Source of the DNA: Campylobacterota bacterium
GTDB lineage: Bacteria > Campylobacterota > Campylobacteria > Campylobacterales > SZUA-545
DNA length: 10,727 bases
Direction: 5' to 3'
Assembly (NCBI GenBank): GCA_030836705.1
Contig: JAUPLZ010000058.1
Location: forward strand, 1 to 10,727
Shown here: in pieces, positions 1-7,372 of the stretch
How positions within the stretch are numbered: the first letter of the stretch is position 1
Layout: each line of letters begins with the position of its first letter
Program-made: the position numbers and the translations under genes
Notes under the pieces: model-generated
Told to the model about the DNA's origin: nothing
Database searches by the model: none
What the model saw: only the letters and a program-made list of their open reading frames with translations

Positions 1-552
1 AGTAAGGGCAGTAAGTCCAAGCAGTAAAAAATAAAAAAACTTTACCGGCAAGCCTCTTAATTTAGAAAACTCCATGTCGTAAGAGATTGCAAGAAAGGCT
101 CTATAAAAAACCGTAACAACCAATATAATTGCCAAATCCAAAAAGAACATAAAATACAAATCCTCTTTTTGAACAGCCAAAATACTCCCGAAAAGATAGC
201 TCATCAAATCTACATTATATCCCGGAGTCATATCGATAAATACAATTCCAAGAGCCATCCCAAGCGCCCAAATAACACCTATAACCGTATCGGCTCTTGT
301 TTTTTTATCATATGTCAAATATGCCATCAAAAAAGCAGCGGCTATGGCAAAAACACTAGCGCCAAAAAATATAGAAAAACCAAAAAATATAGAAAGCCCT
401 ATTCCGCCGTATGCCGAGTGAGCTATTCCTCCGGCTAAAAAAACCATCTTGTTTGTAACGACAAGACTGCCGATAACTCCTGCGGCAATACTAACCAAAA
501 TACCCGCAATAAGAGCATTTTGCACAAATTCGTAATTTAATATTTCAAACAT
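1..552 (-). CDS. znuB: Metal ABC transporter permease, ZnuB-like (3' part missing)
   Basis: This is the inner-membrane permease of a zinc/manganese-type ABC importer (ABC-3 family), moving a divalent cation delivered by a periplasmic binding protein. Translation from ATG 552-550 stays open to the window edge, giving 184 residues beginning MFEILNYEFVQNALIAG. I see hydrophobic segments near residues 13-33, 50-78, 88-106 and 128-150. The stretch VVTNKMVFLAGGIAHSAYGG (about 31-50) is typical of ABC-3 permeases, where the GGIAHSAYGGIG region is highly conserved. Family members are usually 260-290 residues, so roughly 80-100 residues lie outside the window. The start codon overlaps the znuC stop by 8 nt, which suggests translational coupling. 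There is only a weak purine-rich ribosome-binding site (AAGAAAA). Zn, Mn and Fe cannot be distinguished from this sequence; ZnuB is the default name. No binding-protein gene (znuA) is in the window. Confidence 0.88.
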   Translation of the reverse strand, partial: MFEILNYEFVQNALIAGILVSIAAGVIGSLVVTNKMVFLAGGIAHSAYGGIGLSIFFGFSIFFGASVFAIAAAFLMAYLTYDKKTRADTVIGVIWALGMALGIVFIDMTPGYNVDLMSYLFGSILAVQKEDLYFMFFLDLAIILVVTVFYRAFLAISYDMEFSKLRGLPVKFFYFLLLGLTALT

Positions 553-1303
553 TTTTTCTTGCTTTTGATAAATAGTTTAGTATGTCAACTTCGCACAAAT
601 GATTATCTTTTATGCCCATTGATTTTACAAGGTGAGCTTTTGACATAGACGGCGTATCATGCAAAAGAAGCGTTCTGTTGATAAAAAAAATCTTTTTGGC
701 AAAATCCAAAAGAAGCGATATTCCGTGACTTACGACCACAATCGTTATCTCTTTGTTTAGCTCTTTTAATATCTCATAAACCTCTTGCTCGCCGTGCGCA
801 TCTATACTAGAGGTCGGCTCATCAAGTATTAGAACTTGCGGATTTGCGCATAGCGCTCTTGCTATAAAAACCTTTTGCCTTTGCCCGCCAGAGAGAGTAT
901 TTATCTTCCTATTTGCAAAATCTTCCATTCCTACTTTTTTTAGAGCTTCAAGCGCCTTTTGGGTCTCTTTTTTTGAGTAGTCGAAAAAGATGTTTTTTTT
1001 ATCAAGAAGCCCCATGAGAACGACTTCTATTACTCTTATCGGAAATCCTAAATTTATATTAATATCTTGAGGAACATAACCTAATTTTTGCGAAGCTTGA
1101 GATGGAGTCATTCCAAAAACATCTATCGAACCGGAATATGGAGATATCAATCCTAAAATCAACTTTAAAAGTGTTGTTTTTCCGCCGCCGTTTGGACCTA
1201 TAATGGCTATAAAATCTCTATTTTTAATCTCGAAAGAGATATTTTCTAAAACATTTGAATTTGCATATCCGAAAGAGAGGTTTTGTATTTTTATTTGAGT
1301 CAT
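545..1303 (-). CDS. znuC: Metal ABC transporter ATP-binding protein, ZnuC-like
   Basis: This is the cytoplasmic ATPase that powers the adjacent ABC-3 permease. All ABC motifs are present: Walker A GPNGGGKT (36-43), Q-loop Q79 in YVPQD, signature LSGGQ (137-141), Walker B VLILDE (157-162) and switch histidine H193 in VVSHG. The length (252 aa) is normal for ZnuC/MntB-type ATPases. The start is supported by a GAGGA ribosome-binding site 5 nt upstream of ATG 1303-1301. It begins 1 nt after the envC-like stop and overlaps znuB by 8 nt, so it is the seventh gene of the minus-strand operon. The association with an ABC-3 permease points to metal import. Zur- or Fur-type regulation would be expected for such genes, but I see no separate promoter before znuC, so it probably depends on upstream transcription or on a promoter buried in envC. 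The metal specificity is inference. Confidence 0.9.
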   Translation of the reverse strand: MTQIKIQNLSFGYANSNVLENISFEIKNRDFIAIIGPNGGGKTTLLKLILGLISPYSGSIDVFGMTPSQASQKLGYVPQDININLGFPIRVIEVVLMGLLDKKNIFFDYSKKETQKALEALKKVGMEDFANRKINTLSGGQRQKVFIARALCANPQVLILDEPTSSIDAHGEQEVYEILKELNKEITIVVVSHGISLLLDFAKKIFFINRTLLLHDTPSMSKAHLVKSMGIKDNHLCEVDILNYLSKARKNV

Positions 1304-1304
1304 T

Positions 1305-2564
1305 CTATCCTCTTATTAATTCAAAAGGATCTATCGGCATCTCATCTTTTGTAACTTCAAATTTTAGCTCCTCATCGACTCTTCCGATGGCGGATTTTTT
1401 TCTTATACTTTTACCTGGAATTATATCGGGAGCAATTTTTGAAAGATTTGAATATATTGTATGCACATTATCGTCGTGTTTTATTATTACGGTATTTCCA
1501 AGCATATTAAAATCTTTTGCAAAAATCACCTTTCCGTCCATCACGCTTCTTACTACGGCATCTTTTTTACTGCTTTTTAGAGTTACCGAATCGTTATGGA
1601 TTTTTATATTATAAACAGGATCCATATATGGTCCGAATTTTTTAACAACTTCAAAACCATCAATAGGCGCATCCACCTTTTGACCTTTATAGGATACTTT
1701 TCTTGTTCCTTGATATGACGAACCTATGTGTCTTATTTTTATCTCTTCGGCTTCTTCTAGCGGCTGTATTTTATTGATTCTGGTTTCAGCCAAACTCCCT
1801 TGTTCCGCTTTTTCCTTTTCTATTTTTATTTTCTCTTCTTCTTCAATTTTGATTTTTGTAATATTTAAATTAGCCAAAAGAGCTCTGCCGCTTTCTTGCT
1901 CATCCATTAATTTTTTTATTTTGCTTTTATAGATGGTTTTTTCAGTATTTAACTTGCTTATATACTCTTGCTCTTGTTTTTTTAGCTTTGCAATATCATC
2001 TCTCGAGCTTTTTAGTATTTCTATCTCGCCTTTTAACCTATTGAGGTCTTTTTCAAGAACTCCAGCCTCCGAAGCAAACTTAATATAATCATCTTTTAGA
2101 TTTTTCGACTGCTCTTGAACTATTTTGTTAAGCGATTTAAAAATCTCTTGCAGCACAACATCTTTTTCGCTTGCTATTTTATTTTCCAAAGAGATAATTT
2201 CCGAATATGCTAAATTTTTTGCAATAATATCCACCAGCTCTCTCTCTAAAGCTTGTTTTTTGGTAATTACCGTTTTTTTTCTTTCGTTTAACTCTTTGTA
2301 AATTTTTTCATTTTCGGACAACTTTCCCCTATTTACATCAATCGACTCCGACAAAACTTGCAATTTTCTTGATAGCTCTTCAAGCTTTTTCTCTTCGGCT
2401 GCTATGTTTTTGCCAAGCTCTTCCATTGTAATATTGGCGTTTTTTATTGCCTCTTTTTTTGCCTCTATCTCTTTTTTGGCTTGAGAAATTTTTTTGTCAA
2501 TCTTATCCGTATTTGAATTAAGAAGGGAGAGAAAAAAAAGGGAGAGAAAAACTATTTTTATCAT
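1305..2564 (-). CDS. envC: EnvC-like murein hydrolase activator (coiled coil + degenerate LytM/M23 domain)
   Basis: This is a periplasmic protein expected to work with FtsEX, switching on peptidoglycan amidases at division. It has a hydrophobic N-terminal signal segment (residues 1-16, IVFLSLFFLSLL), then a long Lys/Glu-rich coiled coil (about 20-256). After a linker comes a C-terminal LytM/M23 fold (about 298-419, with SVMDGKVIFAKDF, GNTVIIKHDDNVHTIYSNLS and LKFEV). The M23 zinc and catalytic histidines appear to be lost: the usual H in YxHLS is N (YSNLS, 371-375), the H of LHFEV is K (LKFEV, 400-404), and the first HxxxD site is not recognisable (NIKIHNDSV). That is the pattern of EnvC-type activators, not active endopeptidases. 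The gene normally starts in an ATGA overlap with the ftsX stop (2561-2564). It has no good ribosome-binding site of its own, which fits translational coupling to ftsX. The znuC ATG follows its TAG after 1 nt. Many automatic annotations would say 'M23 family peptidase'. Confidence 0.85.
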   Translation of the reverse strand: MIKIVFLSLFFLSLLNSNTDKIDKKISQAKKEIEAKKEAIKNANITMEELGKNIAAEEKKLEELSRKLQVLSESIDVNRGKLSENEKIYKELNERKKTVITKKQALERELVDIIAKNLAYSEIISLENKIASEKDVVLQEIFKSLNKIVQEQSKNLKDDYIKFASEAGVLEKDLNRLKGEIEILKSSRDDIAKLKKQEQEYISKLNTEKTIYKSKIKKLMDEQESGRALLANLNITKIKIEEEEKIKIEKEKAEQGSLAETRINKIQPLEEAEEIKIRHIGSSYQGTRKVSYKGQKVDAPIDGFEVVKKFGPYMDPVYNIKIHNDSVTLKSSKKDAVVRSVMDGKVIFAKDFNMLGNTVIIKHDDNVHTIYSNLSKIAPDIIPGKSIRKKSAIGRVDEELKFEVTKDEMPIDPFELIRG

Positions 2565-2719
2565 TTGTCTTGTTCGGATTTTATTATCACATAAAAAACG
2601 CTCAAAATCGATATGCCAAAAGACACCAAAAGAAGCGTAAGAAAGTCGTTTTTTATATCAAAAACTATTTTATTAAGCCCGATATCAAGGAGATATCTTT
2701 CTATCTTGTCGTTTGAGCT
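2561..2719 (-). pseudogene. ftsX: Detached 3' end of ftsX (in frame after an internal TAA)
   Basis: Reading on from the ftsX TAA (2722-2720) in the same frame gives 52 further sense codons, ending at TGA 2563-2561. They encode SSNDKIERYLLDIGLNKIVF, then DIKNDFL, then a hydrophobic helix (TLLLVSFGISILSVFYVII) and the tail KSEQDK. This is what FtsX should have after its third helix: a short second extracellular loop and TM4. The TGA overlaps the envC-like ATG as ATGA, the usual operon junction. With this segment the protein would be 270 residues, normal for campylobacterial FtsX; without it, 217. There is no start codon or ribosome-binding site that would let the segment be translated alone. 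I call it the distal part of a gene interrupted by one nonsense codon, or by one base error in the assembly. Confidence 0.82.
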
Positions 2720-3373
2720 TTAAACATAAAAAAGCAAAGCAACAACGAATGTACTTAAAATAGAATCAACAACGGCTAATCTATAAAGCACAGCACTTCT
2801 AAGCCACATTGCAGCGCCAAAAATCGACATTATTTGCATTCTTTCGCTGTGTTTTAATCGCCAAACTTCCATCTGTCTTACAACAAGCAAAAGCGCTATT
2901 AAGAAAATAAGTATGGAGAAAACCGTTATTATTGTTTTATTTAAAATCAAAACCGAATAAAGGCTATTTTGGTTTTTTGCAAAACTCTCTATTTTTAAAA
3001 TATCTTTGGTATTTAAAAGCGCTTTTTCCACCTCTTTTAATTCATTTGCGGATGGGTATTTGGTGAGTTTTACTCTATAAAATTTCGGCAAAGAGGCTTT
3101 TAAAAGAGCTATATTAGCAGCCGATAAATCACCTTTTATCTCTTCTATGGCAACTGATGAGTCTATAAGTTCAACAAAGTCGATAAATTTGGATATTTTT
3201 TTTGCATCATCATTTAAAATCTCTACACTGCTAACCGCTACAATATAATATTCATCGGCTATTTTTTTTGCATAATCGTTTATTATTCTTTGCATAGAAA
3301 CCACAGATTGAATAGCCAAAAGCATAACAACAAGGGCAAAAACCAAAGAAAGATGACTTTTAAAGGTATTCAT
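2720..3373 (-). CDS. ftsX: Cell division ABC transporter permease FtsX, truncated by a premature stop
   Basis: FtsX is the inner-membrane partner of FtsE. Its periplasmic loop binds EnvC-type activators and so links ATP hydrolysis to septal peptidoglycan splitting. The ORF shows TM1 (about 8-28, LSLVFALVVMLLAIQSVV), a periplasmic domain (about 30-145), TM2 (about 146-166), a cytoplasmic stretch with MQIMSIFGAAMWLR (179-192), and TM3 (about 197-216). It stops at residue 217 inside or just after TM3. Canonical FtsX has four helices, and the fourth is encoded in frame beyond the TAA (2561-2719). The ATG at 3373-3371 lies inside the end of ftsE (14-nt overlap) and is preceded by a strong GGAAGGGGG ribosome-binding site. 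The frame is otherwise intact. The product may be a non-functional three-helix protein, the stop may be read through at low level, or the stop may be a base-call error. The identification rests on topology and on position between ftsE and an EnvC-like gene. Confidence 0.85.
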   Translation of the reverse strand: MNTFKSHLSLVFALVVMLLAIQSVVSMQRIINDYAKKIADEYYIVAVSSVEILNDDAKKISKFIDFVELIDSSVAIEEIKGDLSAANIALLKASLPKFYRVKLTKYPSANELKEVEKALLNTKDILKIESFAKNQNSLYSVLILNKTIITVFSILIFLIALLLVVRQMEVWRLKHSERMQIMSIFGAAMWLRSAVLYRLAVVDSILSTFVVALLFYV

Positions 3374-4022
3374 TTATATTGCCCCCTTCCAAATGAAAAT
3401 GTCTAAATTTGACATTTATATCAGTCGGCATTCTATGCGTAACTATAATCACGGTTTTTCCAAGAGCATTTACTTTTAAAAAAAGCTCCATAACAAGACC
3501 GGTAGAATAATCATCCAAGTTTCCGGTAGGTTCATCAGCAAGAATGATGTTTGGATTATGAGCAAGCGCCCTTGCAACTCCCGCTCTTTGCTGTTCGCCT
3601 CCGCTTAACTCTTCTGGAAACCTATCTTTTCTATGTGTTAATTTCACATGAGTGAGCAGCTTGTTTACTTGTTTTTGAATAGCATCTTTTGAAAATCCGG
3701 CTATTATCATCGGCAAGGCTATGTTTTTCTCTATCGTCCACTCTCTTATGAGTTTATAATCTTGAAAAACGATCCCGATTCCTCTTCTTAATGAATTTAT
3801 GGTCGAACTGCCTGCTCTTCTTTGAATTTCGTGGTTGTTTACTTTTAAAACGCCGTCCTTTGGCAAAATAGCTCCATAAAAAGATTTTAACAAAGTTGAT
3901 TTTCCGCTTCCGCTCATTCCTGTTATAAAAACAAGATCTCCCTCTTTTATGTGGAGATTTATGTTTGATAAAATATTTTCATTTTTATTATAAGAAAGAG
4001 TTATGTTTTCTGCTTTTATCAT
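3360..4022 (-). CDS. ftsE: Cell division ATP-binding protein FtsE
   Basis: This is the cytoplasmic ABC ATPase of the FtsEX complex, which transmits a conformational signal through FtsX to periplasmic hydrolase activators rather than transporting a solute. Motifs: Walker A GMSGSGKST (35-43), Q-loop Q87 in IVFQDYKLI, signature LSGGEQQR (139-146), Walker B IILADEP (159-165) followed by TGNLD, and switch H196 (VTHRM). The combination VFQDYKL and SGGEQQRAGVARAL is typical of FtsE and LolD-like ATPases. The length (220 aa) matches FtsE. Its ATG forms an ATGA overlap with the trmB stop, and its TAA lies 14 nt inside ftsX, so the three genes should be translationally coupled. A weak AGGT element precedes the start. 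Assignment to FtsE rather than LolD rests on the FtsX-like and EnvC-like genes immediately downstream. Confidence 0.92.
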   Translation of the reverse strand: MIKAENITLSYNKNENILSNINLHIKEGDLVFITGMSGSGKSTLLKSFYGAILPKDGVLKVNNHEIQRRAGSSTINSLRRGIGIVFQDYKLIREWTIEKNIALPMIIAGFSKDAIQKQVNKLLTHVKLTHRKDRFPEELSGGEQQRAGVARALAHNPNIILADEPTGNLDDYSTGLVMELFLKVNALGKTVIIVTHRMPTDINVKFRHFHLEGGNINEYL

Positions 4023-5185
4023 ATATTTTTACCTATAATTGCTTCTAGCTTTTTATGCGCCAAAAAATTCGCTTTTGTCGGATATGGAGCCTTTGGATAA
4101 TAGCTTATTTTGCCGTCTTTAAAAAGAAGATAAAGAGATTGCGGCGAATTAAATGTACCCATCGTTACTTTTACAAGCCCGTCTTTTGCGTTTAGCGGAT
4201 ATTTTTCTTTTGCACTGACAAAAAATCCATCCTCCGGTTCCACATGCTCTTTTGCATTTTTCAAGAAATCCTCGTAGTTAATATAGCCCGAGAAAGAAAA
4301 ATCCTTTATTATCTCTTTCTCATCGCTTGATTTATGATTTATAAATACCAAATCATAAAAATCTTTTTCTTCCTTTTTCCATCTGTCTTCATACTTGCTT
4401 GAAACCTCGATAAAGTGATTTTTTTTGGCACTAAGCTCGCAAAAATCCAAATCCATCAAAATCGAGTATGTGTAATCGGCATAACCCTTGCTGTCTGTTC
4501 TAAGCTCCAGCCTGCCGCCCTCTTTCAACACCGTAACTGCTTCATTTATAAAATTTTTACTTATTACCCTTCTATGTGGCGCTTTATCCCAAGGTACGGG
4601 AAAATGAATAAATATTTTACTAACAGAATTAGCAGGAAGCATCTCAAGAAACATTCTGGCGTCACTATCGTTTATATAAACATTGTCAATATTTTGCAAC
4701 ATGCATTGCTTTAAAACCTGTTCGGCAGATGCTTTGTGAATCTCCAGCCCAATATGTACTACGCTTGGGTTGTTTTTTGCATTATGCAGCATATGCCTTC
4801 CGCTTCCAAAGCCTATCTCAATCCATATTTCTTTATCGAAATTAAACTCTTCTAGAAAAAAATCAATATTTTTATAATTTTTATACTCCGGATCTTTTCT
4901 TGTTATGACCGTATTTGAGTGCAGTTTTTTTGAATTGGCAGCATTGCAAAAAGAGTTAATTGCTCTTTTTATTATATTTAACTTCGGTATCCTAGTAGCT
5001 TTATCGTATTTTATAAGCGTTTTATTCTCATTTTGAATATACTTTAAAAGAAAATTATGATTATCTATCTTTACACCTACAACCCCGCAATTTTTATAAG
5101 GCAAAGAAATAAACTCAAACTCAACACCTTCTAAAACAAAAGGTGCTTTTGGTATCTCAAAAGATTCAACAAGGGCATGCGGCAT
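4019..5185 (-). CDS. trmB: tRNA (guanine-46-N7)-methyltransferase TrmB, long campylobacterial form
   Basis: This SAM-dependent enzyme methylates N7 of G46 in the variable loop of tRNAs. The catalytic domain has the SAM-binding motif EIGFGSGRHML (123-133), the acidic residue of LEIHK (147-151) that would contact the SAM ribose, the family motif FPVPWDKAPHRR (195-206; PDPW-K-rHhkRR in most members), and the TD pair in LRTDSKGYADY (230-231). It is 388 residues, against about 240 in E. coli TrmB: some 110 extra residues precede the Rossmann core and some 100 follow the usual C terminus. I believe long forms are normal in this phylum. The ATG at 5185-5183 comes 1 nt after the lipoprotein stop, with an AGAAG-like ribosome-binding site. 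The stop overlaps ftsE by 4 nt. The P-V substitution in PDPW (PVPW) is minor. Confidence 0.92.
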   Translation of the reverse strand: MPHALVESFEIPKAPFVLEGVEFEFISLPYKNCGVVGVKIDNHNFLLKYIQNENKTLIKYDKATRIPKLNIIKRAINSFCNAANSKKLHSNTVITRKDPEYKNYKNIDFFLEEFNFDKEIWIEIGFGSGRHMLHNAKNNPSVVHIGLEIHKASAEQVLKQCMLQNIDNVYINDSDARMFLEMLPANSVSKIFIHFPVPWDKAPHRRVISKNFINEAVTVLKEGGRLELRTDSKGYADYTYSILMDLDFCELSAKKNHFIEVSSKYEDRWKKEEKDFYDLVFINHKSSDEKEIIKDFSFSGYINYEDFLKNAKEHVEPEDGFFVSAKEKYPLNAKDGLVKVTMGTFNSPQSLYLLFKDGKISYYPKAPYPTKANFLAHKKLEAIIGKNI

Positions 5186-5186
5186 A

Positions 5187-6449
5187 TTATTTACTTTTTT
5201 CTTCTACTTTGTGCATCAAAGAAACTTTTTCGCTTGGCACTGACTCCAAACCATCATTATCTATCGCAGTTACAGAGTATTGATACTCAAAATTCGGAAC
5301 AAAACTATCGCTTGTATCTCTAAAAACCCTCTCTTTTAGTCCGGTAAAATGAACCGTCTCTTTTGTAAATAGACCAATAATTTTTACTCTTGTTATCTTA
5401 AACTCGGCAACATTTACATCTCTGCTTGAAAACTCTACAACCGGCACCGCATCGACAATCTCGGCTTTTGTTATAGTTGGCGTAAGCGGTTTTGGCTTTG
5501 AAACACCCTGCACTGCTTTTTCTGCCATTTTTGATTCTAGCTTATCCTTGTCAATAACTGTTATTTTATAGTAGACAGCTTTCCCGTCTTCATCTACAGC
5601 CTCTTCATATTGCGTCTCACTTACGGTAGCTTTTAGGCTAAACGGACCATCTTGAAAATCAGAAGCGTAGACATTATATGCGGCTCCTTTAACATTTTTT
5701 GGCGCAAGCCAAGCCAATTTGATTTTTTTTGGAAGATTTTTTGAGGCTTCAACATCTACTATTTTTGAAGGAAGGCTTTTTGTAACCGTGCTTGCAACTT
5801 CGCTTGGATGAGACTTAACTCCATCAAATGTAATCGCAAAAACTCTATACTCATAGCTCTTTGAATCTTCAAGTCCCGTATCTATAAATTCTGCATTTAA
5901 TCTGCCTTTTATAGCGCCAACCTCTTTCCATACATCATCCGGCGGCGTTCTTCTTTCTACGACATAAGAATCAATACTTGGATTTGCATGTGGTCTAAAA
6001 ACTAATTTCGCCATCCTTGGAAGGTTTTCGACTTTATCTATATAGCTTATAGGCTCCGGAAAATCGGCTGTTTTTACTGTCACTGTCTTGCTTGGTTCTG
6101 ACTCAAAACCTCTTGCATCGTATGTTGAAATTCTATAGTTGTACTCTTGATTTGGCTTTAGATTCAAATCGGCATAGTGTGTTGCAAATCTTGAGGTTAT
6201 TTTATTTATCAAAAAAAGCTTGCCGTCACCCTCGGATCTATATACAACAAACCCCTCAATGTTATGATCTGTTACCCTATCCCACTCAAAACCGATTGAT
6301 GTTACGCCTGAGAGCGTCATTATGTTTTTTGGAGTAGACAGATTTTGGTCAATTTTTGGCTCTACAAAAGCTTTTGGACCGCCTGTGTTACATCCAGTTA
6401 TTGCAATTGCTAAAAGAGCTAATAATATTACCGCTATCAATTTTTTCAT
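5187..6449 (-). CDS. flpA: Fibronectin type III repeat lipoprotein, FlpA-like
   Basis: This is a predicted outer-membrane or surface lipoprotein. It has a short basic start (MKK), a hydrophobic core, and the lipobox ITGC with lipidated C20. The rest is beta-sandwich sequence in four fibronectin type III-like repeats, at about 40-126, 130-222, 226-315 and 320-412. Three end in a Y-x-Y-x-(3)-A/S-x-D-x-x-G-x-x-S-x-P-S type strand (for example YSVTAIDNDGLESVPSE); the third is more divergent. C. jejuni FlpA (Cj1279c) is an adhesin that binds host fibronectin and sits in the same gene order, between trmB and a pseudouridine synthase gene. Orthology is well supported by that synteny. Host-fibronectin binding is not implied for an environmental organism. 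The start is fixed by the signal peptide and by an AAGGAAG ribosome-binding site. The first 62-63 nt overlap the end of rluD, and the stop is 1 nt before trmB. Confidence 0.85.
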   Translation of the reverse strand: MKKLIAVILLALLAIAITGCNTGGPKAFVEPKIDQNLSTPKNIMTLSGVTSIGFEWDRVTDHNIEGFVVYRSEGDGKLFLINKITSRFATHYADLNLKPNQEYNYRISTYDARGFESEPSKTVTVKTADFPEPISYIDKVENLPRMAKLVFRPHANPSIDSYVVERRTPPDDVWKEVGAIKGRLNAEFIDTGLEDSKSYEYRVFAITFDGVKSHPSEVASTVTKSLPSKIVDVEASKNLPKKIKLAWLAPKNVKGAAYNVYASDFQDGPFSLKATVSETQYEEAVDEDGKAVYYKITVIDKDKLESKMAEKAVQGVSKPKPLTPTITKAEIVDAVPVVEFSSRDVNVAEFKITRVKIIGLFTKETVHFTGLKERVFRDTSDSFVPNFEYQYSVTAIDNDGLESVPSEKVSLMHKVEEKSK

Positions 6450-7365
6450 AAATATCTTCCTTTAAAAATTCCTCTTCTATCAAGTTTAAAAAATCACTAG
6501 GCAGCGGGGCTATAAAATTCATAAGTTTTTTTGTCTTTGGATGCACTAAATAAAGTATGTACGCATGCAAAAAAATTCTATTCATTTTACTATCATTCCC
6601 CTTATAACCGTATAGAGCATCACCTAAAATGTGTCTATTTATGCTAAAAAGATGCACTCTTATCTGATGAGTTCTGCCGCTAAAAAGTTTTGCGGCTATT
6701 AACTCTATTTTCTCACTTTTACCAAGAGCTACTTTTAAAAATGCGCTTTTTGATTCTCTGCCTGAACTAACTATGCCCATTTTTAGTCTATTTTTGGGAT
6801 TTCTTGCAATCGGAGCGTTTATAAGCATATTATCTTTCAAAGGCAAATCAATCAAAGCCAGATAATACCGCCCCATGCTTCTGTCTTGCAGCTGCTCTGA
6901 AAGCGCCCTGTGCGCTTCATTGTTTTTTGCCACAACCATAATACCGCTTGTCTCTTTATCAAGCCTATGAACTATTCCGTGCCTCTCTTCGCCGCTAATT
7001 GTAGAGAGTGAAATATTTTTTGTTTTTAGCCAATCCACAAGTGTCGGTTCTTTTACGCTAGGCGCATCGTGAACAACCACTCCTGATGGTTTATTGATAA
7101 CCAAAATATCATCATCTTCATAGATAATATCCACATCAAACTGAGGCAACAGCTCTGATTTTGATTGTTTTGGAGCTGGATATTCAAGCTCTATTTTATC
7201 GCCGATTTTTAGCTTATGGCTTGCTTTTGTAATCTTTTTTTCATTTACGCTTACAAATGATTTTTTAATAAATTCAGAAAGTGCCGATCTGGATTCGTTA
7301 ATCTTTTTTGAAAGAAAAACATCTAATCGTTCATTTTCATCTGCTATAAATTGCTCTATTTTCAT
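6388..7365 (-). CDS. rluD: 23S rRNA pseudouridine synthase, RluA/RluD family
   Basis: This enzyme isomerises specific uridines of large-subunit rRNA to pseudouridine. An N-terminal S4 RNA-binding domain (about 1-60, ERLDVFLSKKINESRSALSE) is followed by the catalytic domain. Motif II is HGIVHRLDKETSGIMVVAK, with the catalytic aspartate D136 inside HRLDKETSG (133-141). Motif III is SGRTHQIRVHL, and LGDALYG follows. At 325 residues it is normal for RluD, but about 25 residues (KEDIYEKIDSGN... to NNWM) run past the usual end near APLPSDFLNLIEEE, and most of that tail is encoded inside the flpA signal peptide region. The ATG at 7365 is required because the S4 core begins by about residue 8 and no other start is available. 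No ribosome-binding site precedes it, and a -10 box lies only 7 nt upstream. It is the first gene of the operon. The exact target uridines (RluA, C or D type) cannot be decided. Confidence 0.9.
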   Translation of the reverse strand: MKIEQFIADENERLDVFLSKKINESRSALSEFIKKSFVSVNEKKITKASHKLKIGDKIELEYPAPKQSKSELLPQFDVDIIYEDDDILVINKPSGVVVHDAPSVKEPTLVDWLKTKNISLSTISGEERHGIVHRLDKETSGIMVVAKNNEAHRALSEQLQDRSMGRYYLALIDLPLKDNMLINAPIARNPKNRLKMGIVSSGRESKSAFLKVALGKSEKIELIAAKLFSGRTHQIRVHLFSINRHILGDALYGYKGNDSKMNRIFLHAYILYLVHPKTKKLMNFIAPLPSDFLNLIEEEFLKEDIYEKIDSGNIISSFSNCNNWM

Positions 7366-7372
7366 GGTCGTA

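Noticed and set aside
169..438. Plus-strand ORF of 89 codons with many Lys and Ser
   Set aside because: It lies antisense inside the clear ABC-3 permease frame (1-552) and has no ribosome-binding site or recognisable motif.
1255..1614. Plus-strand ORF of 119 codons, hydrophobic
   Set aside because: It is antisense to znuC and the envC-like gene. Its hydrophobic character comes from the complement of Lys/Glu-rich codons.
2720..2722. TAA in ftsX as evidence of stop-codon reassignment or selenocysteine
   Set aside because: TAA ends other genes here (ftsE, flpA-like) at sensible places, and selenocysteine uses TGA. A nonsense change or base error is simpler.
4415..4714. Plus-strand ORF of 99 codons
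   Set aside because: It is fully antisense to trmB, whose catalytic motifs are intact in the opposite frame.
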